64,000 nucleotides of DNA from Hypericum androsaemum (GCA_963995505.1 OZ023192.1:7671001-7735000); one strand, 5' to 3'; numbered from the stretch's first letter, positions 1-12,316 are shown. The notes: generated from the sequence alone by a model not told the origin. Program-made: numbers and translations.

Positions 1-1400
1 TTTTAATGGGTCAAAAAGGCAATTTTATATCAAAGAATTTTATCCTGGTAAATTAGTAATTCGATATACTGATTATTATAAATAGACATTTTGCCAACCT
101 ACCAAAATCCAGAGCTTCCATAAACCACATCGATCCCACTCTCGTCCCACCCAAATAAATCAACATTCATCCCACTCTAGTACTATCATTACCACTACTT
201 AACAAAATTCCTAACAGTTATTTTAAAAATTATAAAATAAACTCATTGAAGCACATTCGCGGTCTGCAAATTGTAGTATTTTTTTCCTTCTAGAATATTG
301 GTTCAGCTAGCATTAAAATGATTGTTCTACATTCACAAAAATTCGGTACTACACTCACCAAATGATGATATCGCATTCATAAAATTAAAGAATGGAACTA
401 AATTCACTTAATTGTGGAACCACCTTCGCGCAAGGATATGAATTTTAATGCTTATTATTATGCACAATTTCTTGATGCGATAACTAAAATTAATTAAACT
501 AAGGTTAATTAGACTAATAGACACTCAATGATGCTTTCGCACGTCAACAACTTCTAAATCCTAATTGCTCGTTTCATTGAATTCCTTCACGCTTATCAAG
601 ATTTTTCATCAACAACTAATTAGTATGGTAATTTATTTGTCTATTATCCTTTATATCTCCCGGTTAAGTATGTATGTTTAATACAATCCAAAGAATATTG
701 CACTTAAATTTTTTATTTATTTATTTTAAAAAGGGATCCATATGAAAAATCTCATGAAAGTAAGATTAATGATTTATATAAATCACTTATTAGTACATGT
801 TCCAAAGAAATCTAACGAGTAACTAATAATCATGTTATACATAAAAAATAAGTATCTTGCTTTTCAAATGGATTGTAATTATCATTGAAATGACCGAAAG
901 ATATTGTGAGTTAACATATGTTAGAAAGGCGAAAATATGCCAGCAATTCTTAAATGGTTAAAAGGGTGAAGTTCCTTGATGCCTGCATTTCGCGTAAATG
1001 TTATTTCCGTAATTTCCTTTTCGAGTGTCAGATTTTTTCTTTCAAAAAAACTCACTTTTTGAATATTACAAAAGCTATTACGATTTTACCATTTACCTAT
1101 ACTTTTTGTGGTGAGGGTTCCTGTGTTTGGATTGGGTACGGAGTGAAGAAATCATTCTGAACGGTTTAGAGTGAAGGGGGGACCGCGCTGGCAAGCACAG
1201 TTATGTGATACTGGCATGCACAGTTATGTCATAATGGCATGTGTATTTGTGACAACGGCATGTCCCGTTTATGATAATGGCGTGTGTGGTTTTTTTCATT
1301 TTGGTCCCCGTATTTTAGCACTTTTGCAAAAAAGTCATACTGGCATGCACATTTATGTGATACTGGCATGCACTGTTATGTGATACTGGCATGCGCAGTT
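1..1400. other. AT-rich intergenic DNA, no gene seen
   Basis: No open frame here has a recognisable protein or a believable splice pattern. From about 1190 to 1410 a short phrase around 'tggcatgcac-gttatgt' recurs five or six times with changes, giving a small degenerate repeat next to the kinase fragment that follows. Confidence 0.5.
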
Positions 1401-1493
1401 ATGTCATAATGGCATTTGTTTCAGGCCTTTGTTTGTGCCCCGAGCATCTGTACCCGATCCCGACGACGACGTGTTGAGGATCCAGGCGAGCAA

Positions 1494-1536
1494 CTCCAGC
1501 TCCAGCTCCAGCTCCAGCTCCAGCTCCAGCTCCAGC
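1494..1536. repeat. (CTCCAG)n hexanucleotide microsatellite
   Basis: About seven uninterrupted copies of CTCCAG. In one plus-strand frame they read as a run of serines, as in the serine-rich N-terminus of PINOID kinases, and the array lies directly upstream of a PINOID-like fragment. That frame is not the frame of the kinase part. Confidence 0.8.
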
Positions 1537-1559
1537 ATCCAAGTTGACCTCCAACTGAC

Positions 1560-1815
1560 CGCCTCGAGAATAGCAGCATAGCGCTGAAGCTGTACCGGTC
1601 GTCCGACCACCAAGCGTGGATCTGCCATTTGCCTCTGCGACTTCCGTTTGGCCAGCGCATCAGCTCCGGCGATATCGGGATGGTCTTCCTCTGTCGGCTG
1701 AGCTCTGGCGAAGGCTCGGGCGGGTGCTACTACGCGATGAAGGTGGTGGGCAGGGAGGCGGCGAAGAAGAAGAAGGCGGAGAGGTCAGAGATGGAGAGGA
1801 AGATGCTGGACCACC
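1560..1815 (+). pseudogene. AGC-VIII (PINOID-like) protein kinase fragment
   Basis: The frame starting at 1560 reads through a conserved 'RSSD' stretch, then a glycine-rich ATP loop (ISSGDIGMVFLCRL) and the VAIK-type lysine motif (YYAMKVV) followed by a lysine-rich helix and MLDHP. This order is subdomains I to III of plant AGC-VIII kinases, closest by eye to PINOID. After MLDHP the expected 'FLPTLYAEF' does not follow; the frame continues into unrelated arginine-rich sequence and stops. No catalytic loop, DFD motif or C-terminal lobe is present. The serine repeat upstream is out of frame and a stop lies just before the fragment. It is a truncated, non-functional copy, perhaps carried here by a transposon. 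Confidence 0.7.
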
Positions 1816-2016
1816 CCTCTCGACCTCGGATCCACAACTCTCCTCGACGACGGGGAACAGTGGTGCTCATTCGGGGACGACTGGTTGGGCGGCGATATGA
1901 ACGACGTCGGCATCCACGCTCGCGGGTGCTGCCTGCTCGGTGACCTCTGCCCCCGACGGCGTCAGGATCTCTGGCATCAACAGGATGGATATAGTGTGTC
2001 GTATGCTGATTTGAGT

Positions 2017-2017
<1 letters not shown>

Positions 2018-2047
<30 letters not shown>

Positions 2048-2103
2048 AAGAAGAAGAAGAAGAAGAAGAAGAAGAAGAAGAAAAAGAAGAAGAAGAAGAA
2101 GAA
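2018..2103. repeat. (GAA)n microsatellite
   Basis: About 28 near-perfect GAA units with one AAA interruption. It forms the inner edge of the one-ended foldback element that follows. The second copy of that family, near 34.1-35.1 kb, also has a trinucleotide core (TCC). Confidence 0.9.
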
Positions 2104-2359
2104 TGAGGAGGAAGGGGAGGGAGGATAGAGAAAGAGAAGAGATACGGGAGTGGATAGAGGCCACGTCATTAGTGAACGGTGATGTGACAAGTCCAGATGG
2201 ACGGGCAGGGTTCGGGCAGGTTGGGAAGGAATCAGGCAGCTGCCCGTGGACCTTTTTTATGTTAATTGGAATAAGTATGACTCGATTGGTCAATTTTTTA
2301 CCACAGGGTACTAAAGTGATTTTGGGCTATACCACATGGTACTAAAGAAGATTTTTCCC
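2104..2359. mobile_element. One-ended copy of the foldback element family
   Basis: The reverse complement of this segment begins GGGAAAAATCTTC and then matches the terminal repeat of the 34141-35131 element: TAGTACCCTGTGGTAAAAAA, CAATCGAGTCATACTTATTCC and GGGCAGCTGCC occur in the same order. The matching left terminal repeat is absent; the segment joins the GAA repeat and the kinase fragment instead. It is probably a deleted or arrested copy. Confidence 0.65.
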
Positions 2360-2500
2360 TATTTAAAATGAATAAAATTATGTAGCTTCAGACACCCTCG
2401 GATTAGGTGCTGGCAACGTAGGCCAATTGCACCTGCTGCGGGGGGCCCACGCGTCTGACACATGGCCCGCGTGTCAAATGCTTTTTTATTTTTTTAAAAA

Positions 2501-3262
2501 GTAAATTTCACTTTGGTACCTAATATTTTTAAGCGATTTCATTTTCGTACATTTTCAATGGCAAACCGAGTTTTTCAACGGCACATCAAGTTTTTCAACG
2601 GCAAAATCACAATGACACATCAATTTTCAATGGCAAATCAAGTTTTTCAACGATAAAATCGCAATGGCACATTAATTTTCAATGGTAAATCAAAATTTTT
2701 AACGGCACATCAATTTTTTCAACGGAAGAATCACGAATAACGGCTTTGCCTTTTGAAAATTGATGTGTCGTGGGGTTTTACCGTTGGGATGATTTTGTCC
2801 TTGAGAGATTTTACCGTTGGGATGATTTTGCCATTGGTTTTTTTTCCCGTTGGGATGATTTTCTGTTGAAAAACCTGATGTGCCGTTGTGATTTTGGCTG
2901 TTGAAAATTTTTGCCATTAGAATTTTTTGCAGTTGGGGTGATTTACCGTTGAAAATTGATGTGCCGTTGTGATTTTGCTGTTGAAAAACTTGATGTACCT
3001 TGTGATTTTGCCGTTGAAAAATATGCTGTGCTGTTGAAAAACTTGATGTGGTGTTGATATAAGACTTCAACGACAATTAAAATGTACGAAAATAAAATTG
3101 GGTAAAAATATTCAGTACCGAAATGCCCAAAAAAAATTAAAATGTACGTAAATAAAATTGTAAAAAATTTCAGTGCAAAAAAGAAATTTAGCAATAAAAA
3201 AATTTAAAATGTATGAAAATGAAATCGCTTGTAAATATCATATACCAAAGTGAAATTTAGCC
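2501..3262. mobile_element. Non-autonomous inverted-repeat (foldback/MITE-like) element
   Basis: The left end (TAAATTTCACTTTGGTA, then AAGCGATTTCATTTTCGTACATTTT) is repeated in inverse orientation at the right end (3203-3262). Between them the left half carries repeated 'TTTTTCAACGGCACATCAA' phrases and the right half their reverse complement, so nearly the whole 760 bp can fold on itself. No transposase is encoded. Flanks are A/T runs, so no target duplication can be assigned. Confidence 0.65.
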
Positions 3263-3925
3263 AAAAAAGAGGGGATGGGGCCCGGCCCGGCCCTTTTTAG
3301 TTATCAGATTGCCCCCAGCAGCACCCAATCCAACCCGGTTTCAATCTACTAATTTAATAAATAATTTGCATATTTTATCGGAAAACTAGGCTTTTATTTT
3401 ATCAAATATCCAGTATTTATTTATAGTGATACACACAATTATTATTTTTAAAGGAATATATATATATAAATACATACATATAAATAACAGCAGTCCTAGC
3501 TGTTAACTTATTATGTGTTATAAATAAACTAGAAATCATATAGTCAAATTCCAGTGAAAAATAATCTTTTGTTGTTGGCCGACAAATTGTTTAACAAAAA
3601 ATTAACATTTGTGTATTTCAAAAATTGAAACAGATTAAATTAGAATTCCCTTCCCCGTGAGAATTATTTAAAAAGCTCAAATTCCAACTTTTTTTTTCTG
3701 AAACAAAGCTAAAATCAATCAATTAAGATCTGACTCCCGGAAATATCGGTATTTGCTATTTTTTTGTTGTTGTTGTTGAAAAGCAGTACTTGGTCGCTAG
3801 TTTAAGTCTTATTTTAAAACACCAAGATGAAAGTCTTCATATACTTCCTCTTCCGAAAGAACCCCGACTTGTAGGGCCGACCTCACCCAACTTGCCAAAC
3901 CTACAATAAATACTAAATAGCCCCT
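3263..3925. other. AT-rich intergenic DNA upstream of the YTH gene
   Basis: No coding signal was recognised. The stretch presumably holds the promoter of the YTH gene, but no convincing core element stands out. Confidence 0.4.
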
Positions 3926-3928
3926 CCC

Positions 3929-3971
<43 letters not shown>
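3926..3971. repeat. Poly-C followed by (CT)n tract
   Basis: A run of C is followed by about 16 CT units. Pyrimidine tracts of this kind are common near plant transcription starts. This one precedes the YTH gene by about 730 bp, and a 5' UTR intron starting near 4020 (gggtacgta) is possible but unproven. Confidence 0.75.
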
Positions 3972-3973
<2 letters not shown>

Positions 3974-4702
3974 CTCCCTCACTCTACAGTCCGCACTCTT
4001 TAATTCTTTTACCTGAAACGGGTACGTACACCTTCTCTTCTTTAACCTAACCTCTTTTCGCCAACTGGGTACTCTAAAGTTGGAATCTTTATCTTCAGAA
4101 TTGGACACAAGGCCTACAAAATGATGGAAAATTATGGGAATTTTTTTGTTAAACCCCAATGGAACTGGTGCATTGTTGTTCCTCTGAGTTTTTTTTAGGG
4201 GAATGGATTCAAAGAAGAAGAAGAGGATGCAAGACTGTAACTTTGTCTAGCGAATTGAACATGCATTGATGGGTCTAAATCTTTTTTGTAAGAAAAAAAA
4301 TTGTGAGCATTTGTGTAGCAATTTTAAAGGGAGGAAGGTGGAAAAGAACGGAGCATCGCTGTCAAAGTTGTCCTCTTGCCATGTGATTCACATCAGAATG
4401 CCCCTCCATTATTAAAATATCTCAAATTTTTGGTTTTGGTTTTGGCTTTTTGTTTACCAGCAAATTTGGGTTTTTTCTTTTTTTAGTTGGTGTTTTTATT
4501 TGGCTGGGAGATTTCCCTTGATTCCCATTAATATGTAAAGTGCTGTATAAACAAATTTTAGAATCTCTAGAGTTCTCTTTTGCTTCTGCTTGTATGTTTC
4601 ATTAAAGACTCTCCTAGAATTCCTTTTGATAAGAATCACTTCCTTCAAATTTGTGATTTCAGTTCTTTCCTGTTTCCTTGAGGGGAGCTCATAGCCCAAA
4701 CA

Positions 4703-7700
4703 ATGGCCTCAGGTATGGAGCAGAGTAATTGTGCATGCATCTCTCTTGTTGAAATTGGGATGAGTCTGTTTGCTTCTTTTGTTATGTCTTCTTTGAGACA
4801 ACAAGTGATAGTTTTAGTCAGAGAAAACATGTCGGACTAGCATGCACTGCACCTTAATGTTCTCGAAGATCTATGCGGTGTTTGAATCTTTCGCTTATTC
4901 TGTTTCGCTTTTCTTATGTGTTGATTTTAGCGTTCCAACTTGTGCATCTCTTTGATGATTTTTCTGTGTACATTATTTCTTCAACGTGGATTATGTTATT
5001 TATCGAATATCAGATACTTTTATGCAAATCAATTGTATTTTGATATTCTATGCCACCATTGGCAGTGTTCTTAACTATTATTGGGCTGTCCTTGCAGGTT
5101 TGAAACCAGACCAGAAACCTGTTCCTAATAAGCTGGCCGAGCACCACGTGGTAGGTCATATCTTTGTTGAGGTGTTTGTATCTCTTTGCACTAGTGGTTG
5201 ATGTAGGTAAAAGTTGTTTCACAAATCATAGTTTGATGGAAGCAGTCATTAATCTGGATGCATGTAAGTTGTCGGTTCCTTGACTGTTACACTAGTGGTG
5301 ATGTTATTGTGCAATAGGCTTGGCATGTTTAAATTTTCGTGACTGTTACATTACTTAGAACTAGTACTTGAAGAAACTTTGTTAGAATCATCATCAGATT
5401 GGTTGTTACAATACTTCTCATCTAAGAGGATTAGAAAATTGAGAAGTCGATTTAAACAGAACACAAGGGAGTAGCTAGGCGACGTATACCTCAGTAATTT
5501 CTTTGATGACGAGTAGAAGTTTGGTTTTGAATAGGTCTCATCAACTATATTCAATTCCTGTCACTAGCTTTTTGAATCCTTAGCTAGTTATACATTTCTG
5601 AACTCTCCGCTTGTCTCCTACTATCGTTTATTTCTCTTATTGTACCTTAACATCCATCTTCAGGCTGGCGAAAGCAAAGGAACACAATCTGATTCATCAG
5701 TCACCATTTCTTCTTCGACTGGATCTAAGTTTAGAACTCAACTGGTTGTAGATTCCACTTCTCTTCCAAACAATAAGTCCCGTGAAGAGATCATGGGAAA
5801 GCATGCCAAGACTAGTCCAGCCACATCTAGTACCGATTCCAGTTACTCAGGTTGGAGTTTGAAAATTTTTTTTTGTTAGTGTAGTTTTTCTATCCTTAAT
5901 TTGGTTTGGATTTGTTGCTTTTCAAACAGGGTACATATAGGAAGGATCAGATTCTGTTATACCTACTATGTAACTCGTTGTTGCTTCTTCATTGTTTTAT
6001 CCTGTTCGTCTAGGTGTTGTCTTTGATTTATCAGAAATATATTTCTGGTTTTTTTCTTAGAGAATTAGTTATGGTATTTGCTTTTGTTGGTTTTGAAATT
6101 TTCATTTTTAAATTACATAAAAATTGAATCCAAGGGCTTGAAATAGAGCAGCCTCTGTTTGGAAGATGATTGATCTATCTGCTGGCGATAATGTTTGGCA
6201 GGTTATGGTGGTTCCTTTAGGCAATCGAATGATCGTGGACATTTTCAAGCTGATGGTACTTGCATGGTATCTTGTTCTGTTTGCTTAAAAATTTCAAATT
6301 AGTAGTTTTTAGCTTGCTCCTTTATACGAAGTTGGCTTAATGCATTGCTGATAATTTTTTTCCGGCCCAATAATTTAGGCCATGCATCCAGATAATGGTT
6401 CTATGCTATACTATGTGGTCAACATCCTTACTATACTTCCTCTGGATATCTTCAGCGTCCTGTGTCGTACGGATCAGAGACCGCACCTCGTTATTCTTGG
6501 AACTCCACTTATGTCAGTGATGTGCCAAGTGGAAAAGCCAGTTTGAGAAATGGAAAAAGTTCATCTACTCTGTATTCTGCAAACTTCAACAGCACACACA
6601 CTACTAAATCTTCTGGCAGCTTCATTAGCAGATCTTCCAACTCTACAAGTTCACAACCCGTCTACCCTACGAGAAAGGTAGCACTTGGAGTTTTCTTTCC
6701 TGAAATTATTGTCAGTAAATAAAATCAGAATTTCTCTGGTTTAAGGACCTGAATTATCTGCTTGAATTGCTGAAAAATTTAGACTTGTAATCCCTCCCTG
6801 CTTGGCCACTCTTCCATTGTTAGTCATTTTGCTTTTAGTAGGTCACAAAGTGGTCCATGTCATGTTACCATGCAGGTACCCAGGAATGGTTATGATCTCA
6901 TGGCAGGACTTCCGACAGGATACCGTCCTGCAGGAAATTCTCCTCAGTTTAGTGGCCACAAAGAAGCCCAATATCCATATAAAAGCCAGATAGGCTACAG
7001 ACCACAAGGGAGTTCATGGAATGGAAATTCAGGGAGGGGCTCTTTGAGCAGAAATAATGACCCTGAAACCGCAACTGAATTAGTTCGTGGACCTAGGGGT
7101 TTGAACAAGGGTGATTCTCTGGATTCCGTCGTTAAGGTGCAAGGCATGGGGTTTGCGCTGCGTAAGGATCAGTATAACCTACCAGATTTTAAAATTGAAT
7201 TGGCAAATGCCAAGTTCTATGTAATAAAGTCATACAGTGAAGATGATGTCCATAAGAGCATCAAATACAGTGTGTGGTCAAGTACTCCGCATGGCAATAA
7301 GAAGCTAGATGCAAGGTTTCATGATGCAGAAGAGAGAACCAATGAGAACGGCGCCAGTTGCCCCGTCTTTTTATTCTTCTCGGTGAGTCGAAAGTGTTGA
7401 CATTTTGTTGTCTATTCAGTTGTCTATCTTTCTAATTCCTCTACTTGCAATTATTCCTCGTTTAAGGTGAATAAAAGTGGACAATTTGTCGGCTTGGCCG
7501 AGATGGTGGGGCCAGTCGACTTCAACAAAGACATGGATTTCTGGCAAGTTGATAAGTGGAGCGGTTTCTTCCCTGTTAAGTGGCATGTAATAAAGGACAT
7601 TCCACACAGTTGTTTGCAGCATATTATCCTCGATGATGGAAAGGATGTTACTTTCACCCGTGATACGCACGAGGTACCTTAATTTTATTGTCAACATTAT

Positions 7701-8459
7701 TCGGAAATGGCAGGATAATGTTGGTGGGAAAGCAATCTTAGGCTTGGGAGCTTTTATAAAGTAAATTTTAACCTGATTCATCTGCTACATATTCAAGTCT
7801 TAAGCAAAGAAACATACTCTGGGATATTGACTATGTTACGGAGAATTTTTTCGTGCTTTTAGTTGAAAATCCTATTCCGAATTAGAGGTGTAGCTATGAT
7901 AGTTAGACGGGGCACTTAATAAGTTTTGTGTTGGTCATCGGTGTACATTGTAGCTGCAAGGGGCATTTCATTTGGTCTTCCGACCTGTCGGGATTTAGAA
8001 TTGCTCATGTCATCTATCTTCAATCTTCTGTCTCAGGAGGTTTTGTTATAAATGTCTGCAGATTGGGCTAAAACAGGGTTTGGAAATGCTGAAGATTTTC
8101 AAGAGTTACACCGCGAAAACATCGTTGTTAGACGACTTGAGCTTCTACGAGAATCGGGAGAAGTCTCTTCAGAAGTCCAAGGCCAATAAACCTACAACTC
8201 CGGGAGCGGATATGTACAACCACATTGATTCACATGTAAGTTCCCCCTTTTCCATGATTCACATATGTATCTTGTTACGCTGCGATCCACGACATCTTTA
8301 CGTTTTCCATTCGTGCAGAAGCATGCGGAACCCGAAATGAGGTTCGCGAATAGTGGAAGGGCTGAATCTTCTGATATGTCATCACTGAATAAGCTAACGA
8401 AGAACCTCTCCCTCAATGGTGGTTACCACAACAAGAATGCCTCATTCAGGAAGTACTAA
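4703..8459 (+). CDS. YTH-domain m6A reader, ECT family
   Basis: YTH proteins of the plant ECT family bind N6-methyladenosine in cytoplasmic mRNA and influence its stability. Read exons are 4703-4712, 5098-5150, 5664-5850, 6202-6266, 6456-6677, 6876-7382, 7467-7673, 8062-8235 and 8319-8459, all GT-AG and in phase, giving about 521 residues. The first about 250 residues are low-complexity, rich in Ser, Gly, Tyr and Asn. The YTH domain covers about 262-420 (KFYVIKSY, KYSVWSSTPHG, GQFVGLAEMVGPVDF, DFWQVDKWSG). Trp313, Trp374 and Trp379 sit where the m6A-binding aromatic cage is expected. The tail ends SFRKY. Oddity: family-typical 'DNGSMLYY' is still readable at 6391-6414, but a length change puts it out of frame with the next conserved segment. 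The only continuous model I find skips it by using an acceptor at 6455. Intron choice around 6256-6455 is the weak point. Confidence 0.88.
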
Positions 8460-8659
8460 GAGAAGAACCCTAGGAGGGATCGCTATGGTTATTCCTTTTG
8501 TGATTTTGGTACAACTGGTTGATGCATTGCCCCCTCTTCATCGGGGCTCTATTCCAGGCTATCTTACTTTATACAACATTTCGTCCTATTTAGGGTTTTC
8601 GATGTTACTTGGATTATCTCGGCATGGGTTATTTATTGAAATCTTTTATCCATGCACTA

Positions 8660-9949
8660 TTTGAGACTGAAGAAACTTTTGTCATTTTTAAACCATAGGA
8701 TTTGTCCAAAACAATTATTCGTCAAGTGTCAACTAGTGATGAAATCTCAGTCAGTCGGTCAGACATTTTCAAATCACATGGTAGTAGTGTGTAAGTCGGT
8801 CGATGATGGAAACTAAGTTGACTTTTTCCTTTTTAATTTGAAAATTTTGTTGAGAAGGTATGCAATTATTTTGAAGTTAACACTAAATAAATTTCCGCCC
8901 AAGCTCTATCTTTTCTAAGGTAGTTCCTAACCTTTATCTATCTCTTCCTGGTTCTACAAGTTCACCGACATACATTTCTACTAAAACGAAACTGAACGCC
9001 TTCTTGGTAGTTAGGCGAGTCTATTTTATTCTGGCTCATACTTTTCATGAAGAAGGTATTCCTTCCCCACCTAAAAAAGATTATCGCACCTCAGGAACTC
9101 CCGTATTTTGCAACAATTGGTACCTCACTTAAAGGGAATTCCTTCTATAAAAAAAACTTAAAGGGAGTTCAAGTTTAAACTGCAACAATTTTCCTTTCAT
9201 TCCCTTCATTTTTCCACTATGATAAACGGAAAATTTTACAATATTCATTCTACAAATATGTACTAAATGACTAAGATTTTATTTGTATTTTAAATTTGTA
9301 GTGAACACATCAAGGTACGTTTTATTAAATGATCAATGATCCAAATATTATAGGGACTAACTTCTAACGAATAGAATTGAGTATCTAGTCCCTTTTTAAG
9401 GAAAAAAAGGGTTATCATCAACTTAATTGACATTTAATGATGTCCGGGCGACATTGAAATGAAATCGAATAGATTGATCCTAACTAATATGGGGAATTAT
9501 GATAATCTTTAACAAATTTAGCTAGTTTAATGAGTCCAGGACGTAAGTCTAATTAAAATTAATTACTTGTAACGTGGAAGCACACAACTGTCTTGCCTCC
9601 CACGGGGTATCAAGTTTGTTGTATAAACAATTAGTTTTTATGTTAATCTTGTTCCAACTTCTTTCGTGTAAGGCGACATGCAAGAAACGTGCATCTATGA
9701 AAAACACTCATTGGAGACGGCATGAAAAGGGAAGGAAAGAACCAACTTCAAAAATTATGATTATTTTTGTTTATATTATATAGTATTTGAATATCTGATT
9801 AATACACGTTCGAATTAAGTAGGATTTTAAAATATGGCATTACTCTCCCAACAAACATAACTCAGTATTCTTATAATTCTAAAAATTTATCTCAAAATTC
9901 ACTTTTACATGTTGACTTTTCTTTTCCTTCTGAAGTTAAATTAATGTTT
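8660..9949. other. AT-rich intergenic DNA
   Basis: It follows the YTH 3' UTR. No gene, RNA gene or repeat boundary was recognised. Confidence 0.4.
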
Positions 9950-10849
9950 GATATTGTTGAGGTACAAAAATAATATCGGCATTGTCAACATATTTCGAGG
10001 TATTCGGTGTGGTCTCAAGGTGACTGGGTGACCGGTGACCGATGTGGTCTCAAAGTGACCGATGGGCGGTATAGTCTCAAAGCGATCACTTCCGGTTTTG
10101 AGTTGGAAGAGACTGTCGATGGTCTTCCCTCCATCGAGTCCAATGACGATCTTACTTGGTCGAAACCGGTGACGATAGACCGCTTTGTTGTATTGTCCTT
10201 GGTTAACTTCGGCTTGTCCTTGGATGACAACGTCCTTCCGTGGTAAATTGGCCGCTACTTTGGACTCGTAGGTTGGAATGAGGAGATTCTTGCGGATATG
10301 GAAAGATGAGACATGTATCTACAACTTTATTTTCAAGAACCTTACCTAATTCAGAGCAGAAGTGGGTCTAAACAAAGTGCTAAGTCCCGGTGTTAGCTTG
10401 CTCTTTGAGTTCTGATGGACTTTGATAGATCAGTAGTAGATTTTGACTCGGACATCAGACTGAGCTGATTCTTTCGGCTTTGGAAAGGCAAGACAAAGAT
10501 CGACAACTTTGTAGTTTACGACTCTTTCTGATTGGAAGGGGAAGGTGGTCAAAAGTCTACTTCAATATGAGCCCACTTCGAAGCGGTTTGGTTTGCTTCC
10601 CGCTTCCAAGACCAAAGCGCCAGCTTCCGGCTTCCAAGACCAAAGCGGCCGGTTTGGTCCGCTTTCCGCCCGCCTGGGTGATGCTTCTCGATAAAATACT
10701 CATAACTTTCTATCTAGAGCTTGGATTGAGACGATTCAAGTTGCTCTGCGAAGCCAAGACATTAATCTACGACTTTGTAGTTTGTCATGTCTTCCGATTC
10801 GGAGCGGAAGCAGGTAAAAAATGTAGGTTAATGCAGGAAGATACTTTGG

Positions 10850-11780
10850 TCCTCAAGGCGGGAGCCTGGATGTACGCTTTGACCCACAAGGCCGAAACCC
10901 AGATGTACGCTTTGTCCTACAAGGCAGGAGCCTGGATGGTTGCTTTGATGTAGAAGGCGGGAACTCAGATGTACGAACCGGTCCGGGATGTTTGGTGGTC
11001 ATTTGGGATGCTCGGCTTTCTTGAAGGATGAAGGCGGTAAGTGCCTCCCATTTGTTAAGCAAAGGGCGATAAGAGGAGTCTGCCTTGTGTGACAATCAAG
11101 CCAAAGTCCACCTCGTGGGATGATCCGAGTCTGTTTTTGCGGGAAGATGATACCGCTGAGAAGAGGAAGGCGGGAGATAGGAGTTGTGTTATTGGGCCGG
11201 AGCCCGTTTGAAGTGACAAGGTGGAAGGATCCCGCCTATAGGGCCTGAGCGGAAGGAGGAGCCCACTTAGAGGGTGTTAAGACACGAAAATGATACTTCG
11301 AGTGTGTGGCAAAGATGTGCATCTCTGAGTTTGTGTGCTGGGACCCGTGTTCGGGTTGAGTTGGGCCGCTCAGCCTGCTTTGAGTGGCCGTCCAAGTCCT
11401 GAAGGCGGTAGGGGTGGCATAGGCCCCGAAGGTGTTAGGGCCCCGGAGGCGTTAGGGCTCCGAAGGCGGTAAAGCCCGCCTAAGGCCTAAAGGCAATAAG
11501 GACCGATGCTTCGGGCTTATAGGTGGGAAGGCAATTCCGGGCTTGTAGGCGGGAAGACGATTCCGTGCTTATAGGCGGTAAGCCCACTTGATCCTTATAG
11601 GCGGGAAGCGATTCTCGGGTGGATACCATTTGGCCTTTGCAAGCGGGAAGCAAAGATCCCATTATGGGCCTCAAAGCGGAAAGCTGGTCCATTTTGGTTA
11701 TGAAGGCGTCAGCTTTGGGCCTGTTTTGAGTTTTCTTTGGGCCTAAAGGCGGTAAGCCGTTTGGGCGATGACGGGCTTAA
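10850..11780. repeat. Degenerate GC-rich minisatellite inside the LTR-like unit
   Basis: Short phrases such as 'aaggcggtaag', 'ttataggcgggaag' and 'gaaggcgttagg' recur more than 15 times with variable spacing. They make up most of the putative U3. Confidence 0.6.
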
Positions 11781-12100
11781 GACGAGCTTTTGCATAGAAG
11801 GTTCAAAAGGGTCAGGTCGGCTTTTATTTTCCTAAGTTGAGCCGGAATTTTTGAGATTCGGGCGAGATCTTGGATCACAGTTTCTTGGGCGTCACGATGA
11901 GGATGTTCCTATTTTGAGATGGGATTTGTTCGTTCGAGAAAGGCGGCCTTTGTTTTTCTATACTAAGATAGGAAGATCTCGTCATATTAGGAACAAATAA
12001 CTTGAAGCGCATCTCTCGGGATTGAGACTTGGAGCCGAAGATCTTGGAGGCAGTTTAGGATTTCCTATTCTGGAGACGAGGAGGTTAGGTCAAGACACTT

Positions 12101-12109
12101 TATATAAGG
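12101..12109 (+). promoter_or_regulatory. Putative TATA box of the LTR-like unit
   Basis: TATATAAGG is followed about 30 bp later by 'ccaacacaacaaat' and a CT-rich leader, a typical plant core-promoter layout. It fits transcription from this LTR in the plus direction. Confidence 0.45.
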
Positions 12110-12316
12110 AGGGCTCGGGCAAGGAAGACGGACATCACCAACACAACAAATAACTACAACTATCTTCCTCCTCCCTATCTTTCTCTTAGCTTAAACTTAT
12201 CTTAGACTTAGTCCGTAGATCTTTTCCCCCTCCATTAGGCCGACCTTGGAACGACCACTCCGGATCCGTCTCGGGTTTACTTGACATTCTTGTACCCCTT
12301 TTCCCACAACAGATAT

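Larger units (their letters stand above)
9955..12311 (+). mobile_element. Solo LTR-like repeat, 2.36 kb
   Basis: The unit begins TGTTGAGG and ends CCCACAACA, the TG...CA ends of LTRs. It is flanked by an exact 5 bp duplication GATAT (9950-9954 and 12312-12316). A TATA-like TATATAAGG lies at 12101-12109 and is followed by a pyrimidine-rich leader, which suggests plus orientation with a U3 of about 2.1 kb. The unit is much more GC-rich than its surroundings. No gag or pol frame is present, so it is either a solo LTR or a non-coding element. Superfamily is not assignable by eye; such long LTRs are commoner in Ty3/gypsy elements. Confidence 0.7.
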
